A DNA stretch of 12,690 nucleotides from Actinomyces sp. HMSC035G02. GTDB lineage: Bacteria > Actinomycetota > Actinomycetes > Actinomycetales > Actinomycetaceae. The DNA lies in the NCBI GenBank assembly GCA_001838165.1, contig KV835891.1, positions 53,469 to 66,158 of the forward strand, in the 5' to 3' direction. Under the pieces are notes generated by a model. It was not told where the DNA came from. It made no database searches and worked only from the letters and a program-made list of their open reading frames with translations. The first letter of the stretch is position 1; every line of letters begins with the position of its first letter. Shown in pieces: positions 1 through 6,341 of this stretch. The position numbers and the translations under genes were made by a program.

Positions 1-91
1 TGCGGTTGGCAGTGAAACCGGCGTCGCCTTTGCGGGCGTGAATGGGCCTGTTTTGGGCGTTTTGAGCCGTGCATTGGTGTCGCGGGTTTCA
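1..91 (+). repeat. Short copy of the composite GAAACC/GGTTTC repeat
   Basis: The stretch starts with the leader GCGGTTGGCAG, then core R (TGAAACC at 13-19, continuing GGCGTCGCCTTTGCGGG), a middle that includes GAATGGGCCTGTTTT, and core R' (GTGCATTGGTGTCG) ending in GGTTTCA at 85-91. TGAAACC and GGTTTCA are inverted and 72 bp apart. The same leader, cores and middle recur at 1365-1804, but there each core is doubled at 42-bp spacing. This copy has one R and one R', as if one 42-bp unit had been lost on each side. It may continue beyond the left edge of the window. Its function is unknown. Confidence 0.85.
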
Positions 92-202
92 TGCCGGCCC
101 GTATTCCTCGAACCATCTCGAAGTGTTTCCAGTGCACAGCAATATGCTGCCTGGGGATTCAAAGATGGCATGAGGCATGCACCAGTCAGATCGTCGTCTT
201 GT

Positions 203-1216
203 TCAGTGTCCCTTCTTTACGTGGATGGCGACCAGAACCTGGGCGACGACCTCGTCGATGAGTGTCAGGTCCGACCACCGAACCCGAATCACCTTCCAGC
301 CCGCGCGTTCGAGGTCTCTTTGTCGACGCTGCTCGGCCTCAATGCTGTCGTGGACTTCATCGACGGTGTCCCCGTATTTGATGCGCCCGTCGAACTCGAT
401 AGCGATCTTCAGGTCGGGCAGTGCAATATCGACGAAGTAGGTGTGGCCGGCTAGGTGGACCTCTTCTTGAGTCGTCATTCCTTCGATCCCCGCGCGCAGC
501 AAGGCAAGCAACACGAGGGCCTCGCCGGGAGACTCACATCCAGCGTCAGCGTGGTCAATGATCCATCGGGCTTGCCCGCGTCCGCGGGTGTTGCGCGGAG
601 TGTCGGCCAAGGCCTCGTGGAATTGCCCGCGAGCTTCCTCCTGACGGACGCGTGACTCATCCTGACGGAAACGATCAAACTGGCACGCCCGGGCTAAGGC
701 TGCGCACGCGATGGGGAACCCGTGCTTGTCTGACATCAGGCGAGCGCAATCAATAACAACTCGCGTAGGTGCCGCGATGCGAAAGCCCAGGTACTCGATA
801 GCTGGAACCGGATGGCTTGGCCGGCATGTGCTGATTGTAGTTCCGGGAATTTTAGTTCCATCAGGAGTTACAACATGAGGGAATACGATCCTTCGTGTTC
901 CGCTAGGGCTGCTTGTGTAAACAAACAGTTCCTTCAAGCGGCACGCGGTCGGTAGCCCTAGGAGAAAAGCAGCACTTGGTCCACTCAGGACATGCGTGGG
1001 ATAGCGGATGCTCAGGGCGGCTAAACGCGCGATGAAAGTAATTTGTTGGCGTTCGGTTGATGAGGCGACAGCGAGGATTCCCGCTGGCAGGTAAATGCCT
1101 GGCATGATCCTCAGAACGTCGCCGTTCTTTCTGAGGCGATGCAGCTGCACTTTCGTTCCATGAATGCCAACAACGCGAAGCGACGATCTGACGGATGTGA
1201 TGAGTTCAGGTAACAA
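203..1216 (-). CDS. AbiEi-like winged-helix / DUF559 nuclease-fold protein
   Basis: The protein belongs to the actinobacterial family with an N-terminal winged-helix segment like the AbiEi antitoxin (around residues 5-44, ending LRRL-like 'LHRLRKNGDVLRIMPGIYLP') and a C-terminal DUF559 domain with the very-short-patch-repair/PD-(D/E)XK fold. The DUF559 part shows E228-S-P-G-E232, then VDIALPD with D263, IEFDG with E274 and D276, and the typical ending RRQRDLERAGWKVIRVRW. The role of the family is not established; it is often labelled a type IV antitoxin or an endonuclease-domain protein, and no toxin partner is present here. The start is uncertain: I chose TTG at 1216 (337 residues, GGTGG upstream). 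The frame stays open to a GTG at 1384, but that extension runs through the TGTGGATAA motifs and into the repeat and has no ribosome site. No ATG lies between. Base composition is lower in GC than in the neighbours and the gene is flanked by repeats, which suggests acquisition. Confidence 0.75.
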   Translation of the reverse strand: MLPELITSVRSSLRVVGIHGTKVQLHRLRKNGDVLRIMPGIYLPAGILAVASSTERQQITFIARLAALSIRYPTHVLSGPSAAFLLGLPTACRLKELFVYTSSPSGTRRIVFPHVVTPDGTKIPGTTISTCRPSHPVPAIEYLGFRIAAPTRVVIDCARLMSDKHGFPIACAALARACQFDRFRQDESRVRQEEARGQFHEALADTPRNTRGRGQARWIIDHADAGCESPGEALVLLALLRAGIEGMTTQEEVHLAGHTYFVDIALPDLKIAIEFDGRIKYGDTVDEVHDSIEAEQRRQRDLERAGWKVIRVRWSDLTLIDEVVAQVLVAIHVKKGH

Positions 1217-1306
1217 TTGGACACCACCATGTGTAGCTGCGGATATGGGCCTGATTGATGGATGATCGCTCTGCGGGAGTGAGATGAAAAGCTGGAATTG
1301 TGCCCC

Positions 1307-1344
1307 TGTGGATAACTGGCGTTCAGCATCTCGCCTGTGGATAA
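1307..1344 (+). promoter_or_regulatory. Pair of perfect TGTGGATAA (DnaA-box) sequences
   Basis: TGTGGATAA occurs at 1307-1315 and at 1336-1344, each preceded by CC, in direct orientation and 29 bp apart. The complement TTATCCACA is the classical bacterial DnaA-box consensus. They lie just upstream of the likely start of the DUF559-type gene. They could bind DnaA or simply be a conserved part of that gene's 5' flank. Nothing else here suggests an origin. Confidence 0.5.
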
Positions 1345-1364
1345 GTCGCGGTGATGGGAGTCGA

Positions 1365-1584
1365 GGGCCTTGTGGTGGTGTCACCGGTTGCGTTCTGCGG
1401 TTGGCAGTGAAACCGGCATCGCCTTTGCGGTGCTGGCTGGCTCGGCTCGTGAAACCGGCGTCGCTTTTGCGGGTGTGAATGGGCCTGTTTTGGGCGGTTT
1501 GAGCCGTGCACTGGTGTTGTGGGTTTCAAATGTGAGTGTTGGCCGCTGTGCATTGGTGTTGTGGGTTTCATGCAGGTCTGTGTG
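1365..1584 (+). repeat. Composite repeat, tandem copy 1 (220 bp)
   Basis: The unit runs GGGCCTTGTGGTGGTGTCAC, the leader GCGGTTGGCAG, core R at 1408, a variable piece of about 20 bp, core R at 1450, the middle piece, core R' ending 1528, a variable piece of about 19 bp, and core R' ending 1570. TGAAACC starts at 1408 and 1450; GGTTTCA starts at 1522 and 1564. The spacings are 42, 72 and 42 bp. The cores are well conserved while the pieces between them differ. Frames in this stretch are open on the minus strand, but the two copies differ by non-silent changes in those frames, so I treat it as non-coding. Confidence 0.85.
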
Positions 1585-1804
1585 GGGCCTTGTGGTGGTG
1601 TCACCGGTTGTGTTCTGCGGTTGGCAGTGAAACCGGCGTCGCCTTTGCGAGCTGGTGAGGTGGGCCAGTTGAAACCGGCGTCGCCTTTGCGGGTGTGAAT
1701 GGGCCTGTTTTGGGCGGTTTGAGCTGTGCATTGGTGTCGTGGGTTTCAAGCGCGAGTGTCAACCGCCGTGCATTGGTGGTGGGGGTTTCAAGCGCGAGCG
1801 TCGT
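1585..1804 (+). repeat. Composite repeat, tandem copy 2 (220 bp)
   Basis: This is a head-to-tail copy of the preceding unit with the same order and spacing: TGAAACC at 1628 and 1670, GGTTTCA at 1742 and 1784. Most of the unit matches copy 1. The stretches between doubled cores (about 1650-1669 and 1749-1766) are the divergent parts. The exact right boundary is uncertain because the similarity fades after the last GGTTTCA. Confidence 0.85.
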
Positions 1805-1938
1805 TGCCCACGTCGTGGCTCACTCGTTACATGCACGACGTTTGGAGTCGCCCGGTTGTTCTCGCGGCCCCAGGAATCCGACCTCACACGATGAGACCAC
1901 CCGCTCTCGCGTGGCGACGGTGCAAGCCACCCCAGCGA
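1805..1938. other. Intergenic tail downstream of trkH, no gene seen
   Basis: Together with the repeats this makes a gene-free stretch of more than 500 bases between the DUF559-type gene and trkH. The 134 bases after the last repeat hold no convincing ORF, RNA gene or intrinsic terminator. A terminator for trkH was looked for on the minus strand just left of its stop and was not found. Confidence 0.5.
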
Positions 1939-3501
1939 TCAGCCGATGATCGGCCGTTCCTCCGGCATGCGGATGACGCGGGAACGCTCGCGCAGGGCGA
2001 GGGCTGCAGCCACCGTCATGGAGCCGGTGCGTCCAGCGAACATGAGGAAAATCAGCACGTACTTGGCGCCGACGGGCAAGATCGGGGTAATGCCGGTGGA
2101 CAGGCCCACGGTCGCGAATGCGGAGGCGGTTTCGAACAGGATGATGTCGAGAGAATAGTTCGTCATTGACAGCAGCAGGACGACGGATACGGCCACAAGC
2201 GCCAGGCCCAGCAGTGACACGGCAACCGCCAGTCGGACGGCGCTCGTGGGGATGCGTCGCCCGAAGGTTTCGATGTCGCGGTCGCCTCGCGCCTCAGCGA
2301 TGACGGCCAAGACGAGAACGGCAAAAGTTGTGACCTTCACGCCGCCCGCCGTGGATGCGGAGCCGCCGCCAATCATCATGAGGATGTCCTGCACGAAGTG
2401 GGTCTGGGTCTGCATGGCGCCGACGTCCAGGGCAGACAGTCCGGACGAGCGGGAGTTCACGCCGGCGAGCATCGCGTTGAGGATCTTGGAGGGAGTGTCG
2501 ATCGCGCCCAGGGTCGCGGGATTGTTCCACTCGGTGAGCGCCAGGGCGAGCGCCCCCACGAATGCGAGGATCAGGTAGGTCGACAGGGTGAGCTTGGTGT
2601 GGAGCCGCCAGCGCCGGGGTGTGCGCAGGTTCTTGGCGACGTCCATGATGACGGGGAAGCCGATGGCTCCCACGGTGGTGCCCAGGATGATGGGGATGAG
2701 CATCCACCAGTCGGTGACGTGGGGGGCGAGGCCTTCGGGCAGGATGACGAAGCCCGCGTTGTTGAACACGGAGATCGCCATGAAGACGGCGTCCCACACG
2801 GCGCGCACGGGGTCGATGCCCATCGACAGGAAGCGCGGGAGGAACACGGCGGCCAGGAGGGCCTGCATGGTCAGCGATGTCGCGATGACGGCCTTGAGCA
2901 GGAGGGAGATCTGGCCCATGGCGCCGGTACCGGTCTCCTGCGTGGCGAGCATGCGCTGGGTGAGGCCGAGGTGGCGCGAGACAGCGAATCCGAGGATCGA
3001 CGCGAGGGTCATGACGCCCAGGCCGCCGACGACGATTCCGGCGGCGATGACTGCCTGCCCGAAGGGGGACCAGTAGGTCGCGGTGTCGACGGTGGTCAGG
3101 CCGGTGACGCAGACGGCGGACACGGCGGTGAAGAGAACGTCGACGAAGGGGGCGGACGTGTCGGACGAGGAGGAGATTGGCAACATCAGGAGCGCCGTGA
3201 TGACGCCGATGATGAGTGCGAATGTGCCCAGAGCGAGGCGCGCGGGTGAATAGCGGGCCTGCTTGGACAGCCACGCGCGCACGCGCTGCACGGTTGTGGT
3301 GGGTACCTCGCCGTGCGGGTTTTGGGGGCCTTCGGGGACGCGTCGTACGACGGGGGAGGGCTGCGGGCTCAGCGGTTCCTCGGAGAGTACGGGGGACGAG
3401 GCCGTGGCGCGTCCGCGCATCAGGGAGCGGGTGGCGCCGGGTTTGGGACGTAAGCGAGGTGTCTTCCCTCGCTGCTGACGACCCTTGCGTGCCGGTGCCA
3501 T
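1939..3501 (-). CDS. trkH: TrkH/KtrB-type potassium uptake membrane subunit
   Basis: This is the membrane channel subunit of a Trk/Ktr potassium uptake system, 520 residues. The four selectivity-filter loops of the superfamily are visible: VTGLTT at 132-137, NNAGF at 247-251, NSRSSGLSA at 349-357 and TVGLSTG at 464-470, each followed by hydrophobic helices. The first 80 or so residues are an arginine- and proline-rich cytoplasmic extension absent from short KtrB proteins. The start has a good ribosome site, AAGGAG at 3507-3512, five bases before ATG. The regulatory partner (TrkA/KtrA, an RCK protein) is not in the window; downstream lies only the repeat region, so it must be encoded elsewhere or outside the window. 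TrkH versus KtrB cannot be decided from sequence alone. Confidence 0.93.
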   Translation of the reverse strand: MAPARKGRQQRGKTPRLRPKPGATRSLMRGRATASSPVLSEEPLSPQPSPVVRRVPEGPQNPHGEVPTTTVQRVRAWLSKQARYSPARLALGTFALIIGVITALLMLPISSSSDTSAPFVDVLFTAVSAVCVTGLTTVDTATYWSPFGQAVIAAGIVVGGLGVMTLASILGFAVSRHLGLTQRMLATQETGTGAMGQISLLLKAVIATSLTMQALLAAVFLPRFLSMGIDPVRAVWDAVFMAISVFNNAGFVILPEGLAPHVTDWWMLIPIILGTTVGAIGFPVIMDVAKNLRTPRRWRLHTKLTLSTYLILAFVGALALALTEWNNPATLGAIDTPSKILNAMLAGVNSRSSGLSALDVGAMQTQTHFVQDILMMIGGGSASTAGGVKVTTFAVLVLAVIAEARGDRDIETFGRRIPTSAVRLAVAVSLLGLALVAVSVVLLLSMTNYSLDIILFETASAFATVGLSTGITPILPVGAKYVLIFLMFAGRTGSMTVAAALALRERSRVIRMPEERPIIG

Positions 3502-3519
3502 CGATACTCCTTAACGACT

Positions 3520-3546
3520 CTGCAACAAAAGTGGACAAAGTTGCAG
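3520..3546. promoter_or_regulatory. Inverted repeat CTGCAAC-N13-GTTGCAG between divergent genes
   Basis: A perfect 7-bp dyad (3520-3526 and 3540-3546) lies just upstream of the trkH ribosome site in the divergent gap between trkH and the helix-turn-helix gene. Its position fits an operator that could affect either promoter. The spacer holds AGTGGACAA, one mismatch from the actinobacterial DnaA box TGTGGACAA. A possible plus-strand promoter overlaps the right arm (TTGCAG, then TAGTAT at 3566-3571), but the 19-bp spacing is long. No binding protein can be named. Confidence 0.4.
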
Positions 3547-3643
3547 TTTCTATGTGGTTGGGCAGTAGTATATTTCGTGAGGCTACGTAAGCGGTGAACG
3601 AATCGGGTTTAGCGCGCCTCGCGAGCATATCTGGGAGTCATTA

Positions 3644-3862
3644 ATGGAACAGCAGTCGGCGCCGCGCTTTATGACTGTCACGGAAGTGGCGGACATCATG
3701 CGCGTCTCTAAGATGACTGTGTACCGCTTGATTCACAGTGGCGAAATGCCCGCGATTCGCGTCGGAAAGAGCTTCCGAGTCCCGGAGGCCGCGGTCGCCC
3801 AGATGATTCAGGCCGGTATGGCAGATCACTCTGGTGACCAGGCTCGCGTCATTGGCGGGTAG
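3644..3862 (+). CDS. Excisionase-like (BldC/MerR-type) helix-turn-helix protein
   Basis: This is a 72-residue DNA-binding protein. Residues 11-31 (TVTEVADIMRVSKMTVYRLI) form a MerR/excisionase-type helix-turn-helix, and 32-47 (HSGEMPAIRVGKSFRV) form the wing. Family knowledge: it closely resembles mycobacterial Rv0500A and is of the size of BldC, a developmental regulator in Streptomyces. Like Rv0500A, it stands directly before the bS22 gene, so the pair is probably an old actinobacterial arrangement. The ribosome site GGGAG at 3633-3637 lies six bases before ATG. Targets are unknown. It could be called BldC family, but I do not claim orthology to BldC itself. Confidence 0.88.
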   Translation: MEQQSAPRFMTVTEVADIMRVSKMTVYRLIHSGEMPAIRVGKSFRVPEAAVAQMIQAGMADHSGDQARVIGG

Positions 3863-3874
3863 TATAGGCACGAT

Positions 3875-3891
3875 GTGCCCGGCTCGGGCAC
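3875..3891 (+). other. Perfect hairpin in the bS22 leader
   Basis: GTGCCCG, a GCT loop and CGGGCAC form a perfect 7-bp stem between the helix-turn-helix gene and the bS22 gene. No T-run follows, so it is a weak terminator at best. It may instead be an mRNA processing or stability element, or part of the 5' leader if transcription starts near the TAGTAT at 3860-3865. Confidence 0.45.
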
Positions 3892-3946
3892 CCATCATCC
3901 ATCAGCGGTAGTACCTCTGCCGCACACACTACGAGGGAGGAACCCC

Positions 3947-4045
3947 ATGGGCTCCGTCATCAAGAAGCGCCGCAAGCGCATGGCGAAGAAGAAGCACCGC
4001 AAGCTCCTGCGCAAGACGCGTCACCAGCGTCGCAACAAGAAGTGA
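3947..4045 (+). CDS. Small ribosomal subunit protein bS22 (AURKAIP1/COX24 family)
   Basis: A 32-residue, almost wholly basic protein that begins MGSVIKKRRKRMAKKKHRK and ends RNKK. This is the actinobacterial bS22 protein (Rv0500B in Mycobacterium), which sits at the interface of the small and large subunits and is related to mitochondrial AURKAIP1/COX24. Its start is clear: GGAGGAA at 3936-3942 precedes ATG. It is shorter than usual gene-calling cutoffs and easy to miss. It follows the helix-turn-helix gene by 84 bases and is closed by a strong terminator, as expected for a highly expressed small gene. Confidence 0.93.
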   Translation: MGSVIKKRRKRMAKKKHRKLLRKTRHQRRNKK

Positions 4046-4052
4046 GCGAGCG

Positions 4053-4087
4053 GAGGCCCGGCCAATTGGTCGGGCCTCTCGTGTATT
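4053..4087 (+). terminator. Intrinsic terminator after the bS22 gene
   Basis: GAGGCCCGGCC (4053-4063), loop AATT and GGTCGGGCCTC (4068-4078) form an 11-bp stem with a single G-T pair, starting eight bases after the stop codon. The following TCGTGTATT is only moderately T-rich, which is usual in high-GC actinobacteria. Confidence 0.85.
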
Positions 4088-4095
4088 CGGGGCCC

Positions 4096-4101
4096 TATAC
4101 T
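4096..4101 (+). promoter_or_regulatory. -10 element TATACT for a leaderless transcript
   Basis: TATACT ends eight bases before the ATG at 4110, so a start of transcription at the usual distance falls on or next to that ATG. No Shine-Dalgarno sequence is present. The -35 position would fall in the preceding terminator stem and shows no clear TTGACA. Confidence 0.6.
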
Positions 4102-4109
4102 TGGGTGTC

Positions 4110-4778
4110 ATGGACCGCACCATTATTCACGTTATGCGCCACGGCGAGGTGGACAATCCCGACGGTGTTTTGTACGGGCGGCTGCCCGGTTTTGGGCTGA
4201 CGGAGCTGGGGCACGCGATGGCTGCCCGCGCCGCAGAGTATCTGGTGGATTCGGGTGCGGATATTGCGCGCGTGATTTCGTCGCCGCTGCTGCGTGCGCA
4301 GCTGACGGCGGCTCCGACGGCGGCCGCGTACGACCTGAGTATCCAGTCGGATCCGCGCCTCATTGAGTCGGACAACGTCTTCGAGGGTCTGCCGGTGAAT
4401 AGCAACCGCGCGATGCTGGCGAACCCGAAGTACTACAAGTACTACTGCAATCCGCTGCGTCCCTCGTGGGGTGAGCCCTATCGGGATATCGCGTCACGTA
4501 TGAGCGCGGCCCTCTCCTCGGCGCTGCGCGAGGCCCGGGGACGCGAGGCGCTCGTCGTGTCTCACCAGAATCCGATCGTGACGCTGACGCGCTTCGTGAA
4601 CGGCCAGCCGCTGGCGCACGCGCCGAAGTCGCGCCACTGTGCGCTCGCGTCGATCACGTCGTTTATCTTCTCGGGTGCGACGCTGGTGGGCACCTCCTAC
4701 GCGGAGCCTGCGGCGGACCTCGTCGCGATGGCGAAGGATATGACGCCGGGGGATTCGCAGGCGGACCTGCGCCGCTGA
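4110..4778 (+). CDS. Histidine phosphatase family protein (Rv0525-like)
   Basis: A 222-residue member of the histidine phosphatase (phosphoglycerate mutase-like) superfamily. The catalytic set is visible: R10-H11-G12-E13, R62 in SSPLLRAQ, E86 in LIESDN and H152 in VSHQNP. It resembles mycobacterial Rv0525 along most of its length, for example VLYGRLPGF and PSWGEPYRDIASRM, which differ from true glycolytic mutases. Its substrate is unknown, so the label phosphoglycerate mutase should be avoided. The frame opens at TTG 4101, but that codon overlaps the -10 box. I choose ATG 4110, which fits a leaderless message. In Mycobacterium the homologue stands near cytochrome c biogenesis and menaquinone genes; here menA and menE lie a few kilobases further on. 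Confidence 0.9.
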   Translation: MDRTIIHVMRHGEVDNPDGVLYGRLPGFGLTELGHAMAARAAEYLVDSGADIARVISSPLLRAQLTAAPTAAAYDLSIQSDPRLIESDNVFEGLPVNSNRAMLANPKYYKYYCNPLRPSWGEPYRDIASRMSAALSSALREARGREALVVSHQNPIVTLTRFVNGQPLAHAPKSRHCALASITSFIFSGATLVGTSYAEPAADLVAMAKDMTPGDSQADLRR

Positions 4779-4838
4779 CCGCGCCCGCCGGGTGGCCGCG
4801 CCGCGACGCGGCAGAGCCCGAGGCGTGCTGAGCGCCCC

Positions 4839-5231
4839 TCAGCTGGCCTCGTTGCCGGAATCCTCGGCGGGGTCGGTCCCCTCATCCTCGGTGCTCTTGC
4901 GCTGTTCCTGCGCGCGGCGCTCGTCCTCGCGGCGCTTGCGCTGGATGTCGCGCTCGAGGCGGAATAGGAACTCCGGGTCGTCGTCGGGGGCGGAGGGGCG
5001 CATGGGGGCCTCGGGCGTGCGCGTCTGCTTTTTTTCCGCGCGTGATACCCAACGCAACACGAGCCATGCGATGGGGCCGATGGCGGCGATCGTTGCGGTG
5101 AAGAGGATGATCATCAGCCAGATGGGCTTGGCGATCTTTCCGGGCATCTCGTCTTCGGGCGTGCGGTGCCAGTCGGCGGCAGCGTAGATGGTGACTGCGA
5201 GCATTGCGACGACGAAGACGATTCTGGCCAT
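4839..5231 (-). CDS. PLDc_N-type small membrane protein
   Basis: A 130-residue membrane protein with hydrophobic segments at about 3-18 and 36-60. The second, WLMIILFTATIAAIGPIAWL, carries the IGPIAWL signature of the PLDc_N domain, which also forms the membrane anchor of cardiolipin synthases but occurs alone in many actinobacterial proteins. The rest is a highly charged cytoplasmic tail (E, R, D and Q rich from 85 to 130) that may form a coiled coil. There is no phospholipase HKD motif, so it is not an enzyme of that type. The function is unknown. It faces the histidine phosphatase gene tail to tail and has its own likely leaderless promoter. Confidence 0.78.
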   Translation of the reverse strand: MARIVFVVAMLAVTIYAAADWHRTPEDEMPGKIAKPIWLMIILFTATIAAIGPIAWLVLRWVSRAEKKQTRTPEAPMRPSAPDDDPEFLFRLERDIQRKRREDERRAQEQRKSTEDEGTDPAEDSGNEAS

Positions 5232-5248
5232 GCCCCTAGCATAGGGGC
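5232..5248 (-). promoter_or_regulatory. Palindrome with embedded -10 box, leaderless start
   Basis: Read on the minus strand, GCCCCTA-TGC-TAGGGGC is a perfect 7-bp dyad directly against the ATG at 5231. It contains TATGCT (5238-5243), a good -10 box that ends six bases before the ATG. The message is therefore probably leaderless, and the dyad could be an operator over the promoter. A -35 box is not evident. Confidence 0.55.
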
Positions 5249-5307
5249 GTGGGCCGTCTCACGCTGGCGCGTTCACTCCCGGAGCAATCGGGGGAGCCGC
5301 GCGGCGT

Positions 5308-6213
5308 TCAGGCGCGCGTGACGCGGGGGAGCGTCGCGTACGAGGGGGCGGCACCCGGCGCGAGGACCGCCGTCGATCCGGCGCGGATGCCGTCGGACAC
5401 GGCTTCGATGAAGGGCTTGCCGAGGGCCATAGCGGCGGCCAGCGCGCCCACGCACGCGTCCCCGGCCCCCGTGGTGTCCACGGCCTCGCCGAGGGTGAGG
5501 GCGGGGCAGTGCCCGGCCTCGCTGCCCGACGCCCACGCGGCCCCGTCCGCGCCAAGCGTCACCATGACATGCTTGGGGCCGAGGCCTCGCAGCGCCCGCG
5601 CGACGCCGATCGCCTCGGTCGGGCTGGCGGGGGCGGGCATGCCCAGCGTCAGGCCTGCCTCTGTTTCGTTGACGACGAGAACGTCGACGCGCGCCATGAA
5701 TGCGGCGTCGGCGGGGCGCGCGGGGGCCAGGTTGAGCAGGATGCGCGCGCCAAACGAGTGTGCCCACGCGAGGGCTTCGGCGTTGGCCGCCTCGGGGATC
5801 TCGGCCTGCAGGACGACGATGTCGGCGGGGGCGGGGAACAACGAGGCCTTGGCGGGCTCGACGGTCACGGTCGCGTTCGCCCCGGCGTCGAGGATGATCG
5901 TGTTCTCACCCGAGGAGGCGACGGTGATGAGCGCGGTCCCGGAGGGCCCGTCGACCTCGCGCAGGTGGGTGACGTCCACGCCGTGAGATGCCAGCTCCGC
6001 GCGCAGGCGCTGACCCGAGGGATCCGTGCCGACCGCGCCCACGAAGAAGACGGGAACCCCCGAATGTGCGGCCGCGGCGGCCTGATTCGCGCCCTTGCCG
6101 CCGAGGCCGTAGGTGAGCGAGGTGCCCGAAAGTGTTTCGCCGGGGCTGGGGAATCGGTCGACGGTGACCGTGACGTCCTGGTTGATGGAACCGACAACGA
6201 TGACGCGAGACAT
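5308..6213 (-). CDS. rbsK: Ribokinase (PfkB family sugar kinase)
   Basis: A cytoplasmic kinase that phosphorylates D-ribose to ribose 5-phosphate with ATP, 301 residues against about 309 in E. coli. Signatures in order: the N-terminal VIVVGSINQD; the substrate loop GGKGANQA at 38-45; NETEA at 182-186; and the anion-hole and catalytic-base motif DTTGAGDA at 246-253 with D252. These match ribokinase better than fructokinase, adenosine kinase or 1-phosphofructokinase. The start is the ATG at 6213, because AAAGGAG (6218-6224) stands four bases before it. An in-frame ATG at 6240 lacks such a site. No ribose ABC transporter or rbsD is present; the divergent neighbour is an MFS transporter of a type not known for ribose. 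It is probably the only gene on its transcript. Confidence 0.92.
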   Translation of the reverse strand: MSRVIVVGSINQDVTVTVDRFPSPGETLSGTSLTYGLGGKGANQAAAAAHSGVPVFFVGAVGTDPSGQRLRAELASHGVDVTHLREVDGPSGTALITVASSGENTIILDAGANATVTVEPAKASLFPAPADIVVLQAEIPEAANAEALAWAHSFGARILLNLAPARPADAAFMARVDVLVVNETEAGLTLGMPAPASPTEAIGVARALRGLGPKHVMVTLGADGAAWASGSEAGHCPALTLGEAVDTTGAGDACVGALAAAMALGKPFIEAVSDGIRAGSTAVLAPGAAPSYATLPRVTRA

Positions 6214-6341
6214 GGTGCTCCTTTGCGAGGGATGATTCATTGTGCCACGTCAGGGGTGCTGTGTTGTGGCTTTGGACACTTACGTGTCGGTATGTGCTCC
6301 GCGTCTGTTCGGCGCTCTTGAATTAAGTACAGCTTCATTCG

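Noticed and set aside
1307..1344. Replication origin
   Set aside because: There are only two DnaA boxes, no AT-rich unwinding region, and no dnaA, dnaN or parAB genes. Reported only as a motif pair.
1323..1749. Minus-strand small proteins in the repeat (KPTTP and RRRFH motifs repeating every 14 residues)
   Set aside because: The 42- and 72-bp spacings keep frame, but the 220-bp unit does not. The two copies differ by non-silent changes, and there is no ribosome site or recognisable family.
1365..1804. CRISPR array
   Set aside because: The cores are about 22 bp with about 20-bp gaps, occur in both orientations, and whole 220-bp units are duplicated including the gaps. No cas genes are nearby.
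2294..3628. Minus-strand 444-codon frame overlapping trkH
   Set aside because: An arginine- and proline-rich shadow in another frame of the same strand as trkH, which has four clear filter motifs and a ribosome site.
4800..4812. Hairpin GCCGC-GAC-GCGGC as a terminator between the convergent genes
   Set aside because: A five-base-pair stem without a T-run in very GC-rich DNA is expected by chance.
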